Shown one piece after another: positions 29,321 to 38,589 of a stretch of 64,000 nt of DNA. The position numbers were made by a program, and so were the translations under genes. Under the pieces are notes generated by a model. That model worked only from the letters and a program-made list of their open reading frames with translations, did not search any database and was not told where the DNA came from. Positions within the stretch are counted from its first letter, which is position 1. The number at the start of each line of letters is the position of its first letter. The stretch comes from Aeromicrobium sp. Leaf350 (GTDB taxonomy: Bacteria > Actinomycetota > Actinomycetes > Propionibacteriales > Nocardioidaceae), in assembly GCF_916858655.1 (NCBI RefSeq), contig NZ_CAKASL010000001.1, positions 1 to 64,000 of the forward strand, given 5' to 3'.

Positions 29321-29847
29321 CGGCCGGCTCGCGAGAGGGCGGCGGCCAGGCGCTGCTGCGCGCCGCCGCGCCAGACGTGACAGATCGCGATGGCGAGGGC
29401 ATCAGCGGCGTCGGCCGGCTTGGGGGCCTCGGCGAGGCGCAGGATGCGGGTGACCATCTGGCCGACCTGGGCCTTGTCGGCCCGGCCGTTGCCGGTGACG
29501 GAGGCCTTGACCTCGCTCGGCGTGTGCAGGTGGACGCCGAGCCCGTGCCTCGCGGCGATCGCCATGGCGACGCCGCTGGCCTGCGCCGTGCCCATCACGG
29601 TGCGCACGTTGTGCTGCGCGAAGACCCGCTCGATCGCGACCGCCTCGGGCCGGTGGGCCGCGATGGCCTCCTCGATGCCCTCGGACAGCATCAGCAGCCG
29701 GCGCGCGACGTCGAGGTCGGCCGGGGTGCGGATGACGCCCACGTGCACGAGCGACATCGGTCGCCCGACGGAGCCTTCCACGACGCCGATGCCGCAACGG
29801 GTCAGACCCGGGTCGATGCCCAGGACGCGAATGCCGACCGAACTCAT
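29317..29847 (-). CDS. ruvC: Holliday junction resolvase RuvC
   Basis: 176 residues from the ATG at 29847, beginning just before [12 protein letters not shown]. The four acidic catalytic residues of RuvC are present: Asp in GIDPG, Glu in AIERVF, and the Asp pair in [12 protein letters not shown]. No ribosome site precedes the ATG, which may be leaderless. First gene of the ruvC-ruvA-ruvB operon. Confidence 0.95.
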   Translation of the reverse strand: MSSVGIRVLGIDPGLTRCGIGVVEGSVGRPMSLVHVGVIRTPADLDVARRLLMLSEGIEEAIAAHRPEAVAIERVFAQHNVRTVMGTAQASGVAMAIAARHGLGVHLHTPSEVKASVTGNGRADKAQVGQMVTRILRLAEAPKPADAADALAIAICHVWRGGAQQRLAAALSRAGR

Positions 29848-29955
29848 GTTCGACAGCCTAGGCGGCGGCACCGACGGTCACCGTCACGACACGCCCGTCG
29901 AGCGTGGATCAGCCCCGGCGGCCGAGGCACCTCGAGGGTCGGGGGTCTCCCGACC

Positions 29956-30720
29956 TCAGGCCTGGGCCTGCTCCAGCACCTCGTCGCTCGCGTCGAAGTT
30001 CGCGAAGACGTTCTGCACGTCGTCGCAGTCCTCGAGCGCGTCGACGAGCTTGAGCACCTTCGTGGCGCCGTCGACATCGACCTCGACCTGCACCGACGGC
30101 ACGAACGACGCGTCGGCCGAGTCGTAGTCGAGCCCGGCCTCCTGCAGCGCGGTGCGCACGGCGACCAGGTCGGTCGGCTCGCACACGACCTCGAAGGCCC
30201 CGTCGAGGTCGTTGACCTCGTCGGCACCGGCCTCGAGCACGGCCAGCAGGATGTCGTCCTCGGTGGTCTCGCCGCCCTCCTGCTCCGCGGGCACGATGAT
30301 GACGCCCTTGCGGTGGAAGAGGTACGAGACCGAGCCCGGGTCGGCCATCGTGCCGCCGTTGCGGGTCATGGCGGTGCGGACCTCCATGGCGGCGCGGTTC
30401 TTGTTGTCCGTGAGGCACTCGATGAGCATCGCGACGCCGTTGGGGCCGTACCCCTCGTACATGATCGTCGTGTAGTCGACCGCGTCGTCGCCGATGCCAC
30501 CGCCGCGCTTGACCGCGCGGTCGATGTTGTCGTTCGGGACCGACGACTTCTTGGCCTTCTGAATCGCGTCGTAGAGCGTGGGGTTGCCGTCGGGATCGGG
30601 CCCGCCGGTGCGCGCCGCGACCTCGATGTTCTTGATGAGCTTGGCGAACATCTTGCCGCGCTTGGCGTCGACGACGGCCTTCTTGTGCTTCGTGGTCGCC
30701 CACTTGGAGTGCCCTGACAT
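29956..30720 (-). CDS. YebC/PmpR family protein
   Basis: 254 residues, family length, starting [16 protein letters not shown]. YebC-type proteins were long called transcription regulators; recent work assigns several of them a ribosome rescue role at proline stretches. Start preceded by GAGGGG. Usual position between pdxT and ruvC. Ends with a short extension ([10 protein letters not shown]). Confidence 0.93.
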   Translation of the reverse strand: MSGHSKWATTKHKKAVVDAKRGKMFAKLIKNIEVAARTGGPDPDGNPTLYDAIQKAKKSSVPNDNIDRAVKRGGGIGDDAVDYTTIMYEGYGPNGVAMLIECLTDNKNRAAMEVRTAMTRNGGTMADPGSVSYLFHRKGVIIVPAEQEGGETTEDDILLAVLEAGADEVNDLDGAFEVVCEPTDLVAVRTALQEAGLDYDSADASFVPSVQVEVDVDGATKVLKLVDALEDCDDVQNVFANFDASDEVLEQAQA

Positions 30721-30739
30721 GGCGCGTCCCCTCTGTTCT

Positions 30740-31336
30740 CTACTGCGTGACGAGGTCGACGAACAAACCGTGCACCCGGTCGTCGTCACCGACCTCCGGG
30801 TGGAAGGCGGTGGCGAGCAGGTGGCCCTGTCGAACCGCCACGATCCTATCCGCGCCGGCCACCTCGACCGAAGCCAGCACCTCGACGGACTCCCCCGCCT
30901 GCTCGATCCACGGTGCCCGGATGAAGACCGCGTGGACCGGGTCGGACAGTCCGGTCAGGTCCAGGTCGCCCTCGAAGGAGTCGACCTGGCGGCCGAACGC
31001 GTTGCGCCGGACCGTGACGTCGAGCCCGCCGAAGGTCTCCTGGTCGCGGATGCCGTCCTTGACCCGGTCGGCCAGCATGATCATCCCCGCGCAGGTGCCG
31101 AACGCGGGCATGCCGCCCGTGATGCGGTCGACGATCGGCTCGAAGAGCTCGAAGGTCCGCGCGAGCTTGAACATCGTCGTGGACTCCCCGCCGGGCAGCA
31201 CGAGTCCGTCGCAGCGGGCCAGCTCCTCGGGACGCCGCACGGTGATCGCGGTCGCACCGAGCCGCTCGAGGGCGGCGACGTGCTCGCGGACGTCGCCCTG
31301 CAGGGCGAACACGCCGATCGTGGGGCTGGAGGTCAC
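30740..31336 (-). CDS. pdxT: Pyridoxal 5'-phosphate synthase glutaminase subunit PdxT
   Basis: 198 residues from a GTG start. Class I-type glutaminase: PGGESTTMF, nucleophile Cys82 in [10 protein letters not shown], and His179/Glu181 in FHPEVGDD. It supplies ammonia to PdxS. The partner pdxS normally lies immediately upstream but here is 8.8 kb away (40107-41024), separated by the SipW cluster. Consequently the two subunits are not obviously co-transcribed. Confidence 0.95.
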   Translation of the reverse strand: MTSSPTIGVFALQGDVREHVAALERLGATAITVRRPEELARCDGLVLPGGESTTMFKLARTFELFEPIVDRITGGMPAFGTCAGMIMLADRVKDGIRDQETFGGLDVTVRRNAFGRQVDSFEGDLDLTGLSDPVHAVFIRAPWIEQAGESVEVLASVEVAGADRIVAVRQGHLLATAFHPEVGDDDRVHGLFVDLVTQ

Positions 31337-31402
31337 CGGGACAGGGTAGTGCGACGGCGCCGACCCGGCCGCGAGGGCCGGGGCGGTGCCGTCACGACGC
31401 GG

Positions 31403-32665
31403 TCAGGGCGTCTCGGTCAGCGTGGGCGTCGGCTCGGGATCCGGCGAGGGGCTCGGCTCGTCCGAGGGGGTCGGCTCCGGGGTCGGAGTCGACTCCTCCT
31501 CGACGTCCTCGACCGCGTCGGACTGGAGCTCGGGCGTGGTCTCGACCAGCGGAGCCGGCGCCGGCAGCGGCAGCGGCAGGTTGAGGTTCACGTCGAGGCA
31601 GACCGCGGTGTAGTAGCGCTGGTTGAACAGGTTCAGGATCACGACCGTGCCGAGCGAGACGCTCGCGCTGAGTCCGCCGTCGGTACCGACCGCGATGGCC
31701 GACAGCACGTAGATTCCAGGCGGAGTCGTGCTCAGGTCGATCGCGAAGCTTCCGCTCGGACCCGTCGTGTACGTGGTGCCGACCGTTCCGAGCACGGCCA
31801 GGTTCAGCTGGTAGCCGCCCACACCCGCGAGGGTGTTGAGCTGGACGTTCAGGAGCCCGGTCGAGGAGGCCGAGCAGCCGAACGAGGGCGGCGCGATGGC
31901 GTTGGCCTGGAACGTGCCGCCCGTGACGGTGGCCGTGTCCGCGTAGTACGCCGAGGTGCTGCTCGGCGCCAAGGGACCGACCGTCAGCCCGGTGGCGACC
32001 AGCGTCGACGTGGCGAGCGCGAAGGCCTTGCGTCGTCCGCCCCGCTTCGGCGTGTTCGCCGTGGGAGGCAGCACCGCGTCGTCGAGCTCGTCGGCCCGAT
32101 CCGGTCGGTCCTCGTCGCGCCCGCGCGGACCGGGCTTGCCGCCGCGGTCACGGAGCACCAGCATCAGGACGCCCCCGACCAGGAGGCCGCCGGCGAAGAT
32201 GCCGACGGGGCCATTGACCTCGGCGACCACGTATCCGGCCTTCGGGATGTCGAAGAGCAGCTTCTGGGCGGACTCGACGACGTAGACGTCGGCGTCGGGG
32301 ACGGCGTTCGCGTCTCCCTGCAGGACGAGGGTCGCCGTGTCGGCGCCCTGCGTCACGCCCACGATGCGGTGCGTCACGAGCTGGCCGTTGGCCGCCTCGA
32401 CGGTCACGACGTCACCGACGGCGAGCTCGGAGGCGTCCACGGTCTGGGAGAACCCCAGGGCACCGGTCGGCACGGCCGGGGCCATCGAACCGGAACGGAA
32501 GATGACCGGCTTGACGTCGAACGCGACAGCGGCCGCGCTGCTGAGCAGGCACAGCACGCCGAGCACCGCGCCGATCGTCAGCAGGCTCTCGCGCAGGAGT
32601 CGCAGCACCGGGCGTCGGGCGGGTGCCCGCTCCGGCGTCGTGCTCTCGATGAGGGAGTGGCTCAC
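31403..32665 (-). CDS. SipW-type signal peptidase fused to a SipW-type exported domain (module 2)
   Basis: 420 residues from the GTG at 32665 (GTGA with the previous stop). Residues 1-172 form a Ser/His (ER/SipW-type) signal peptidase: TM1 about 27-48, nucleophile Ser60 in RSGSMAPAVPTG, general base His99 in VTHRIVG, GDAN at 118-121, TM2 about 154-172. After a charged linker comes a second hydrophobic signal (about 213-238) followed by AYYADTATVTGGTF, the cleavage-site pattern of SipW substrates, then a Gly/Thr-rich beta domain and a Pro/Glu/Thr/Ser tail. An enzyme fused to its own kind of substrate is odd; it may cut itself to release the exported part. Last gene of module 2. Confidence 0.8.
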   Translation of the reverse strand: MSHSLIESTTPERAPARRPVLRLLRESLLTIGAVLGVLCLLSSAAAVAFDVKPVIFRSGSMAPAVPTGALGFSQTVDASELAVGDVVTVEAANGQLVTHRIVGVTQGADTATLVLQGDANAVPDADVYVVESAQKLLFDIPKAGYVVAEVNGPVGIFAGGLLVGGVLMLVLRDRGGKPGPRGRDEDRPDRADELDDAVLPPTANTPKRGGRRKAFALATSTLVATGLTVGPLAPSSTSAYYADTATVTGGTFQANAIAPPSFGCSASSTGLLNVQLNTLAGVGGYQLNLAVLGTVGTTYTTGPSGSFAIDLSTTPPGIYVLSAIAVGTDGGLSASVSLGTVVILNLFNQRYYTAVCLDVNLNLPLPLPAPAPLVETTPELQSDAVEDVEEESTPTPEPTPSDEPSPSPDPEPTPTLTETP

Positions 32666-33270
32666 GGGGCACCGACCTGCTTGGCGTTGAAGACGAACGC
32701 GGGAGTCGTGCTGGTGGCCTGACCGGTCGTGGTCCCCGTGGGCAGCTTCGCCTCGACGCACACGCTCTCGGTCGCGCCGGCCGCGAGGGCCCGCAGCGTG
32801 CCGATGACCGGCGTCGGCGTGACCTCGTCGAGCAGGCCGCTGAAGGTCTCGGTGCCGCCCGTGCAGGTCTGCGCCGCGCCGGCGCCGCTGACGCTGCCGC
32901 CCGGCACGACCCGGTAGACGAGGTGGTCGGACAGGAGGCCCGGCGACGTGCCGGTCGCGGAGTAGACGAAGTCGGTCGTGCCGACGTTCTCGACCGTCAC
33001 GACCGCGGCCTTGCTCTGGCCCGGCTGCATGTTGGTGAGCGTGAGCTCGGTCGCGAAACCGGCGGGGTTGTTGTCAGCGCCGGAGAGCTTGACGTCGAGC
33101 GTGCCGGTCAGGAACTCGCCACCCCCCACGGTCGCGTCGTCCGTCCAGTAGGCGTAGGTGCCGGTCGCGCCGAAGCCGGCCACGATGCCGAGGCTCAGGA
33201 CCGCCCTCACAGGGACGGAGCGCAGCCCGCGCCGAGTGGCTCGGCGGGACGTGGGTGCGTGACGGGTCAT
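32662..33270 (-). CDS. TasA/camelysin-like exported protein with SipW-type signal (module 2)
   Basis: 202 residues. Basic N-terminus, hydrophobic core (about 21-38), then AYWTDDATVGGGEFLTGTLD, the pattern that marks SipW-dependent exported proteins such as TasA and CalY. The mature part is a small beta domain (LTLTNMQPGQSKAAVVTVEN) with two cysteines. Paralogous to 37329-37949 in module 1. Coupled by ATGA to the LPDTG gene and GTGA to the fusion gene. Confidence 0.8.
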   Translation of the reverse strand: MTRHAPTSRRATRRGLRSVPVRAVLSLGIVAGFGATGTYAYWTDDATVGGGEFLTGTLDVKLSGADNNPAGFATELTLTNMQPGQSKAAVVTVENVGTTDFVYSATGTSPGLLSDHLVYRVVPGGSVSGAGAAQTCTGGTETFSGLLDEVTPTPVIGTLRALAAGATESVCVEAKLPTGTTTGQATSTTPAFVFNAKQVGAP

Positions 33271-33941
33271 TGGGGTGCTCCTTCGTGGTCCGGACGGCGC
33301 CGGGGCAAGAGTGCTGCCCCGACGCCGATCGAGATCGAGGCGAGGACGGCGAGGACGGTCAGGTCGGCGGAGCCCGTGTCGGGCAGTGCCTGGGTCTCGG
33401 GGGCGTCGGTGCTGACGGCGGCCGAGGCGGAGGTGATGGTCGAGAGGGTCACGAGGAGCGCGAAGTCGTGCTGCAGCAGCTGGGCGGAATCGGGTGCGTC
33501 GGGACTGATCTGGACGCGCACCGTGACCGGCACGGCGCCGCCGGCCGCGAGAAGCGACCGGTTCAGGAGCGGGTCGTTGGCGAGGCCGTCGACGGTGGGG
33601 CCGTCCGTCACCGACGGCACGTCGGCCGAGACGAGCACGTGCTCGGCAGCAGCCGCCGGGAGCCCCTTCTGGACCAGGGTGATGTCCATCCGAGCGTCAG
33701 CGGCTGCGTCGTTGCGCACCATGAACGTGGCCTCGCGGACGTCCCCCGGGACCCAGCGGAGCGAGGTGTCGAACAGGTCGATCTGCAGCTGCGGCACGAA
33801 CGTCGCGCCGTCGGCGCTGACGGAGACGGCCGCCTCGGTCGCCGAGACGGCGGCCAGGTCGACGGCCTGGGCGGCGCTGGCCAGCCACAGCGGGCTCAGC
33901 GAGGCCGCCACGGTGGGGACGAGCACGAAGCTGGTCTTCAT
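33267..33941 (-). CDS. Secreted LPDTG-anchored surface protein (module 2)
   Basis: 224 residues. Ordinary Sec signal peptide (1-26, ending ASAAQA), beta-rich body beginning VSVSADGATFVP...DLFDTSLRWVPGD, and a C-terminal sortase signal: LPDTG at 186-190, hydrophobic helix, RRR. It is therefore expected to be wall-anchored by a sortase encoded elsewhere. The pattern DG-x-T...LFD...RW-x-PGD is shared with the module 1 protein at 37942-38589. It could anchor the fibre or coat made by its neighbours. Confidence 0.8.
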   Translation of the reverse strand: MKTSFVLVPTVAASLSPLWLASAAQAVDLAAVSATEAAVSVSADGATFVPQLQIDLFDTSLRWVPGDVREATFMVRNDAAADARMDITLVQKGLPAAAAEHVLVSADVPSVTDGPTVDGLANDPLLNRSLLAAGGAVPVTVRVQISPDAPDSAQLLQHDFALLVTLSTITSASAAVSTDAPETQALPDTGSADLTVLAVLASISIGVGAALLPRRRPDHEGAPQ

Positions 33942-34516
33942 GCGTCGACCTTCTGTCGGTGGGAGCCCGGCCCGCCGGCCTCGGCGCGGAGCCGGGCCCG
34001 GCGGGAGCGGAAGAGGCCGACACCGGCGAAGGCGGCGTAGCCGAGGAGCAGGACCGCGACGACCCGGGTGGCGAGCGCCCGTTCCTCGACCGCAGCCACG
34101 TTGAGGTGTCCCAGGTAGGGCACCGAGTACCAGAGCGTGCCGCGCACCTGCTCCTCGAGGACGATGCCGTCGTCGGGAGCATTGTTCGCGTCGCCCTTGG
34201 TGAGGAGAGCGGGATCGCCCTCCTCGTCGAGGGTCTTGCCGATGACCCGGTGGGTCACGGTGGTGCGCTCGCCGGAGACCAGCTGGAACGTCACCACGTC
34301 TCCCACGTCGATGTCGTCGATGTCGGTGGGCCGGATCACCACGAGGGTGCCCGGCGGGAGTCCCGGCTCCATCGAGCCGGTCAGGACCGTGTACGGGGCC
34401 CCGCCCCCGAGACGGGGCACGACGACCATGACCGCGAGCAGGGCGACCGCCGCGAGCAGGGTCAGCCAGATGGCCGTCCTGCGCACTGCGGTGGCCAGCG
34501 TGCTGGTCATCGTCAT
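33938..34516 (-). CDS. sipW: SipW-type signal peptidase I (module 2)
   Basis: 192 residues: N-terminal TM (about 14-35), YTVLTGSMEPGLPPGT with Ser48 nucleophile, VTHRVIG with His89 in place of the Lys of ordinary bacterial SPase I, KGDANN, and a C-terminal TM (about 150-168). This Ser/His class in Firmicutes (SipW) matures TasA and TapA. Here its likely substrates are the AYW-signal proteins encoded beside it. ATGA overlap with the LPDTG gene; 38 nt after the exported subunit gene. Confidence 0.88.
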   Translation of the reverse strand: MTMTSTLATAVRRTAIWLTLLAAVALLAVMVVVPRLGGGAPYTVLTGSMEPGLPPGTLVVIRPTDIDDIDVGDVVTFQLVSGERTTVTHRVIGKTLDEEGDPALLTKGDANNAPDDGIVLEEQVRGTLWYSVPYLGHLNVAAVEERALATRVVAVLLLGYAAFAGVGLFRSRRARLRAEAGGPGSHRQKVDA

Positions 34517-34554
34517 GTCGTGTCCCGTCCCGAGGAGTCGTGATCAGCTACGGA

Positions 34555-35097
34555 TCAGGGAGCGACCTGCGTCGCCGTGACGGTGTAGCCGTTGACGAAC
34601 TTGTTGGTGTTCTGCGGGATGTTGTTGGGCGTGGTGCCGAACGGGAACTCGATCCGGATGGTCGCCGTCAGGACCTTGTTGTGGTCGGCCGACGTGATGC
34701 CGGTCGTGGTCTGGCCACCGACGGTGTAGGAGCCGGTCGCCAGGAGCTGGAAGCCCGAGTTGGCGCTCTGGGTCGGACCAGCGGTCGTCAGGGCGGCCGT
34801 CAGGTTCTCGCCACGGGCCTTGACCGTGAAGTTGCAGGTCTTGGTCAGGACGTCGCCGGGGACGACGCGGGTGATGCCCGGGTTCGTGCCGACGTAGGTC
34901 TGGCCGTCCGCGAACGTGAAGGGCTGCGCGGCGCAGGCGTCGGCACCGGTGCCGTCGACGAGCTTGAGCTCACCGGCGTGGACCTGGACGCCGTCGACCG
35001 GGGCCTCGGCGTTCCAGTAGGCGAGGGAGCCCGCACCGCTGGCGAGGAGCGCCACGCCGGCCACGGCGGCCAGGGTCACCTTGGAGGACTTCTTCAT
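34555..35097 (-). CDS. SipW-dependent exported protein, RER_14450-like (module 2)
   Basis: 180 residues from the ATG at 35097 (MKKSSK; an in-frame ATG at 35109 is possible). Hydrophobic core then AYW at 26-28, the alternate signal for SipW-type cleavage. The mature domain has two cysteines (DACAAQP and KTCNFTV) and a Thr-rich beta structure. It resembles the actinobacterial alternate-signal exported family first named for Rhodococcus RER_14450. Paralogue of 39247-39780, with AYW at the same residue. As first gene of the module it may be the major subunit. Confidence 0.8.
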   Translation of the reverse strand: MKKSSKVTLAAVAGVALLASGAGSLAYWNAEAPVDGVQVHAGELKLVDGTGADACAAQPFTFADGQTYVGTNPGITRVVPGDVLTKTCNFTVKARGENLTAALTTAGPTQSANSGFQLLATGSYTVGGQTTTGITSADHNKVLTATIRIEFPFGTTPNNIPQNTNKFVNGYTVTATQVAP

Positions 35098-35287
35098 GGG
35101 GGAATCCATTCATGAGGTGGACGGCTCTCGCCGTCCGGTGGGTTCCCTCCCACGGGGAAGACTGGCGGCTCGCGCGCCCCCGTACTGCACGAATCGCAGG
35201 CATACCTCGAGTACGCCGCAAATACGGCTCGAACGGACTATTACGGAGTCATCACCACGGACAACGCCGCATGGCTCGAAGCGACGT

Positions 35288-37327
35288 TCAGTAGGTGAAC
35301 TCGACTACCGTGTTCGCGCCGACGTTGCCCGCAGCATCGGTCAGCCCGGTGACCGTGAGGCGGTACTCCATCGCCGTGGTCAAACCGGCGCGGTTCGGAT
35401 AGATCGTCGCCGACGTCGCGTTGCCGGAGGCGATGGAGAACGTGGACCCACTGACCGTGATCGGGTAGGTGGCCGAGCACGCCGAGCTGTAGGCGTTGCC
35501 ATTCAGGCACACCGTGCTGGGCACGAGGAACAGGAAGGTGTCCGTCCGACGCAGGCTCCACTGGGCCGTTGGGCTCGCGGCCACACCGCTGACGGTCTCC
35601 GTGACCGTGCCACAGGCCACCCGGTTCGCCCCACAGGCGTCGGTCACGGCCGTGCGGAGGCCGTTCGCGTTGGCGTAGTTCGTCGGGGTCGGCGCGGTCA
35701 CCGTGATCGTCGGCGCCGTGCCGTCGATGTAGTACGTGCCGCTCGCGATCGGGCTCACGTTGCCGGCGAGGTCGGTGGCGCGGGCCTGCATCTTGCGGCC
35801 GTTGGTCTCTGGCATCGGGACCGTGCCGCTGTAGGCGAGCCACACGGTGTCGGCGTTGTTCGTGTACTGCTGACCGGCCGCGGGGACGCCGCTGCCGCCG
35901 GCGTTGTCGGTGAAGGTGGCCGTCCAGGCCAGGCTCGTCACCTTGCACCAGGTCGTGCCGGCAACCGCGTTGCCGACGTTGGCCGTGGCGCAGGGGGCCG
36001 CCTGCGTCGCCGTGGGGGCGATCGTGTCGAGCACGACGGTGCGGACGGCCGAGGTGGCCGTGTTGCCGTACGGGTCGGTCGCCACGGCGTCGTAGCTCGC
36101 ACTGCCCTCGACCAGGCTCACCGGGAGGCTCCAGGTGCCGCCCGCGGTGACGGTCGCGGTGTCCGTCAGCGGCACGCCGTTGCGTCGCACCACGATGGTC
36201 GATCCGGGCTCGCCCTGACCGACGATCGTGTTGGCCTTGACGTTGGTGACGAGGTCGGCGGGGACGTTCGAGTCGCTGCCGATGGAGTCGATCGAGACCG
36301 TGGTGGTGGTGTCGTTGCCGCAGCGGAGCTGGGTGTACCCGGGCGTGTAACGCACCGCGATCGTCAGCGGCGTGGGCGAGAGCCACGTCGTGCTGCCGTT
36401 CGGCACGGCGCGCACGCGCAGCTGGAAGTTGAGGGCGCCCGAGGTCGAGGCGGGGAAGGTGGCCCGCTGCACCTCGCTCGCGACCGACGCCGTGGTCGCG
36501 GCGTTGACGTACGTGACGTCGCCGACCTGCGTGCCGTCGAGCCGGTGCAGGCTGAGCTGGTAGCGGTAGCGCTGACCGACGTTGTTCCAGCCGACGAGCA
36601 CGTGGTCGCCCGTGTCGGAGCACGTCGCACCGGCGGGGGTCGGCGTCGGCGCGACCGTCGTGAAGGTGCCGGACGTGGCCGTGGCGACGTCGGTCCAGTA
36701 GGCCTGCGTGGGCATCGCGCCGAGGACGAGCGCGCCCGCCGCCACCAGGGCGCCGACCGACATCGTCGCGACGGGACCGCCGGATGAGGCTCGCCCGGAC
36801 CGGTGGTGCGAGCTGGCCGGACGGCGCAGCAGGAGGACCAGGACGACGCCCGAGGCCACGAGCACCGCGACGCCGCTGCGTCCGTCGAGGGCCGTGACGA
36901 CGCGGCCGAGCACCGGCACGCTCACGTCGACGCGCTCGGCGCTCGTGACGACGTACGGCTCCGGGTCTGTGGTCGAGTTCGCGTCGCCCTGGAGCACGAG
37001 GACGGCCTCGTCGCCCCGGAGCTGCGCGGCCACCACGCGGTGCGTCACGCGCTCGTCACGGTCGTTCTCGACGCTGACGACGTCACCCACCGCCAGGTCG
37101 CCGGCATCGACGGTGCGGGAGAACGCGAGCGACCCGGTCGGGATCGACGGTGACATCGAGCCGGAGGTGAAGACGAGCGGCTTGACGCCGGCCGCCCAGG
37201 CGAGGCCCGTGGCCAGGATCGCCAGCACGCCGAGCGCGACGGCGAGCCGCAGGACGCCCCGGCGACGGCGGTCGGGTCGGTCGGTCGAGCGGTGCGAGCG
37301 CGCCGGGCGGGCGAGGTGGCGGGACAT
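35288..37327 (-). CDS. SipW-type signal peptidase fused to multidomain Ig-like exported protein (module 1)
   Basis: 679 residues. Residues 1-168 are a Ser/His signal peptidase: TM1 25-46, Ser57 in TSGSMSPSIPTG, His96 in VTHRVV, GDAN at 114-117, TM2 152-167. After a short Ser/Arg/His-rich linker a second hydrophobic segment (188-208) leads to AYWTDVATATSGTF, a SipW-type substrate signal, followed by about 460 residues of beta domains, including Ig-like segments (GSTIVVRRNGVPL; LDTIAPTA; YYIDGTAPTITVTAP). Same architecture as 31403-32665 but with a much longer exported part. It starts one base after the previous stop. Confidence 0.82.
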   Translation of the reverse strand: MSRHLARPARSHRSTDRPDRRRRGVLRLAVALGVLAILATGLAWAAGVKPLVFTSGSMSPSIPTGSLAFSRTVDAGDLAVGDVVSVENDRDERVTHRVVAAQLRGDEAVLVLQGDANSTTDPEPYVVTSAERVDVSVPVLGRVVTALDGRSGVAVLVASGVVLVLLLRRPASSHHRSGRASSGGPVATMSVGALVAAGALVLGAMPTQAYWTDVATATSGTFTTVAPTPTPAGATCSDTGDHVLVGWNNVGQRYRYQLSLHRLDGTQVGDVTYVNAATTASVASEVQRATFPASTSGALNFQLRVRAVPNGSTTWLSPTPLTIAVRYTPGYTQLRCGNDTTTTVSIDSIGSDSNVPADLVTNVKANTIVGQGEPGSTIVVRRNGVPLTDTATVTAGGTWSLPVSLVEGSASYDAVATDPYGNTATSAVRTVVLDTIAPTATQAAPCATANVGNAVAGTTWCKVTSLAWTATFTDNAGGSGVPAAGQQYTNNADTVWLAYSGTVPMPETNGRKMQARATDLAGNVSPIASGTYYIDGTAPTITVTAPTPTNYANANGLRTAVTDACGANRVACGTVTETVSGVAASPTAQWSLRRTDTFLFLVPSTVCLNGNAYSSACSATYPITVSGSTFSIASGNATSATIYPNRAGLTTAMEYRLTVTGLTDAAGNVGANTVVEFTY

Positions 37328-37328
37328 C

Positions 37329-37949
37329 TCAGCGCACCACCGATCGGCCGGTCACGACGAGCACGACGGTGCCGGTGCGCGGCTGCGCGCCCTGGGTGGC
37401 GGTCTGGGGCAGCGAGACCTGGGCGCACACGTTCTGCGTGCCGTTCGGCGCGATGGCGGCCATCGCGTTCGAGGCGGCGACGGTCAGCAGCGTCGTGTCG
37501 CTGGTCGCGAGCGTGACCGCAGGCCCGAGCGACGCGCCGGAGCAGGAGCTCGAGTACCCCACCGTGCCGTTGCCGGTGTTGGTCGCCGTGCCCGAGAACA
37601 GCTGGACCTGCAGGCTCGTGGCGATCGTGCCGGTGCCGCGACCCGCGACGGTGAAGCGGAGCCGTGACTCGACGCCGATGTTCGAGACGGTGAGCGTCGC
37701 CGCACGGCTGTCGCCCGGCAGCATGTCGGTGATCGTGAGTCCGCTGAGCGCGACGGTGTCGCTCGCGCTGCCGTTGAGGCCGATGTCGAGCGTGCCGGAG
37801 CTCAGCGTCGGAAGGGTGACCGTGGCCGAGCCGGTCCAGTAGGCGCCGGTGGCGTTCGTGCCGGTGACCAGCAGGAACAGCACGACAGCGCCGACCGCAG
37901 CGCGCGCCAGACGGCGGCGGGGTCGGGTGCGGGCGCGGTGCTCAGCCAT
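37329..37949 (-). CDS. TasA/camelysin-like exported protein with SipW-type signal (module 1)
   Basis: 206 residues. Arg-rich N-terminus, hydrophobic core (about 17-33), then AYWTGSATVTLPTLSSGTLD with AYW at 36-38. The mature beta domain carries LTITDMLPGDSRAATLTVSN, matching the module 2 paralogue (LTLTNMQPGQSKAAVVTVEN). Two cysteines plus one near the middle. Overlaps the LPTTG gene by 8 nt. Confidence 0.8.
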   Translation of the reverse strand: MAEHRARTRPRRRLARAAVGAVVLFLLVTGTNATGAYWTGSATVTLPTLSSGTLDIGLNGSASDTVALSGLTITDMLPGDSRAATLTVSNIGVESRLRFTVAGRGTGTIATSLQVQLFSGTATNTGNGTVGYSSSCSGASLGPAVTLATSDTTLLTVAASNAMAAIAPNGTQNVCAQVSLPQTATQGAQPRTGTVVLVVTGRSVVR

Positions 37950-38589
37950 GCTGCTCCTCCCCCTTGCGACGGGCCGCGAGAACGGCTCCGCCCGCAGCGC
38001 ACGTGAGGAGGCCGAGGAGGAACAGGTCGAGCCCGACCTGGGCGCCGGTCGTGGGCAGCGACCCCGAGCCGGCGTTGCCAGCGGGGTTCGCGTCGCTCGG
38101 GAACGCCTCAGCCAGCGTGATGCGGAACTGCAGCGGCAGCTGCCGAGCCTGGGTCACGTTGGTCGAGGCCGGGTCGAAGAACGCGCGGACGTCGACCGTG
38201 ACCACGTCGCCGACCGGGACCGGCCGGACGGTGAGGTCCTGGGCCACCTGGGCCGGGTCGAGCGCGACCCACGCGCCACCGTCGACGCGCACCGAGAGGT
38301 CGATGTCGCTCTCGAGGAACGGGTCGCCCGCTGGGGTGAGTGCCTCGATGCTCATCGTCGCGGCCGAGGGGCCCTGGGCCCGGACGTAGAACGTGCGGGT
38401 CTCGTCGTCGCCCGGGATCCAGCGCATGGCCGGGTCGAACAGCGGAGCCGTGATGGCCGGCATCCACGTGGAACCGTCGACGCTGACGCCGATCTCGTCC
38501 GCGGCGTGTGCGGGCGTGACCCACAGCAGCGCGAGCAGGCCACCGAGCACGGCGCCGAGCAGGGGCAGGAGGGAGCGACGAACGGTCAT
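37942..38589 (-). CDS. Secreted LPTTG-anchored surface protein (module 1)
   Basis: 215 residues. Conventional signal peptide (1-29, ending TPAHA), body starting VSVDGSTWMP...PLFDPAMRWIPGD, then LPTTG at 178-182, a hydrophobic helix (about 184-206) and ARRKG: a complete sortase signal. Paralogous to 33267-33941. ATGA overlap with the peptidase gene. The conventional signal suggests ordinary SPase I processes this protein while SipW handles its neighbours. Confidence 0.82.
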   Translation of the reverse strand: MTVRRSLLPLLGAVLGGLLALLWVTPAHAADEIGVSVDGSTWMPAITAPLFDPAMRWIPGDDETRTFYVRAQGPSAATMSIEALTPAGDPFLESDIDLSVRVDGGAWVALDPAQVAQDLTVRPVPVGDVVTVDVRAFFDPASTNVTQARQLPLQFRITLAEAFPSDANPAGNAGSGSLPTTGAQVGLDLFLLGLLTCAAGGAVLAARRKGEEQHG

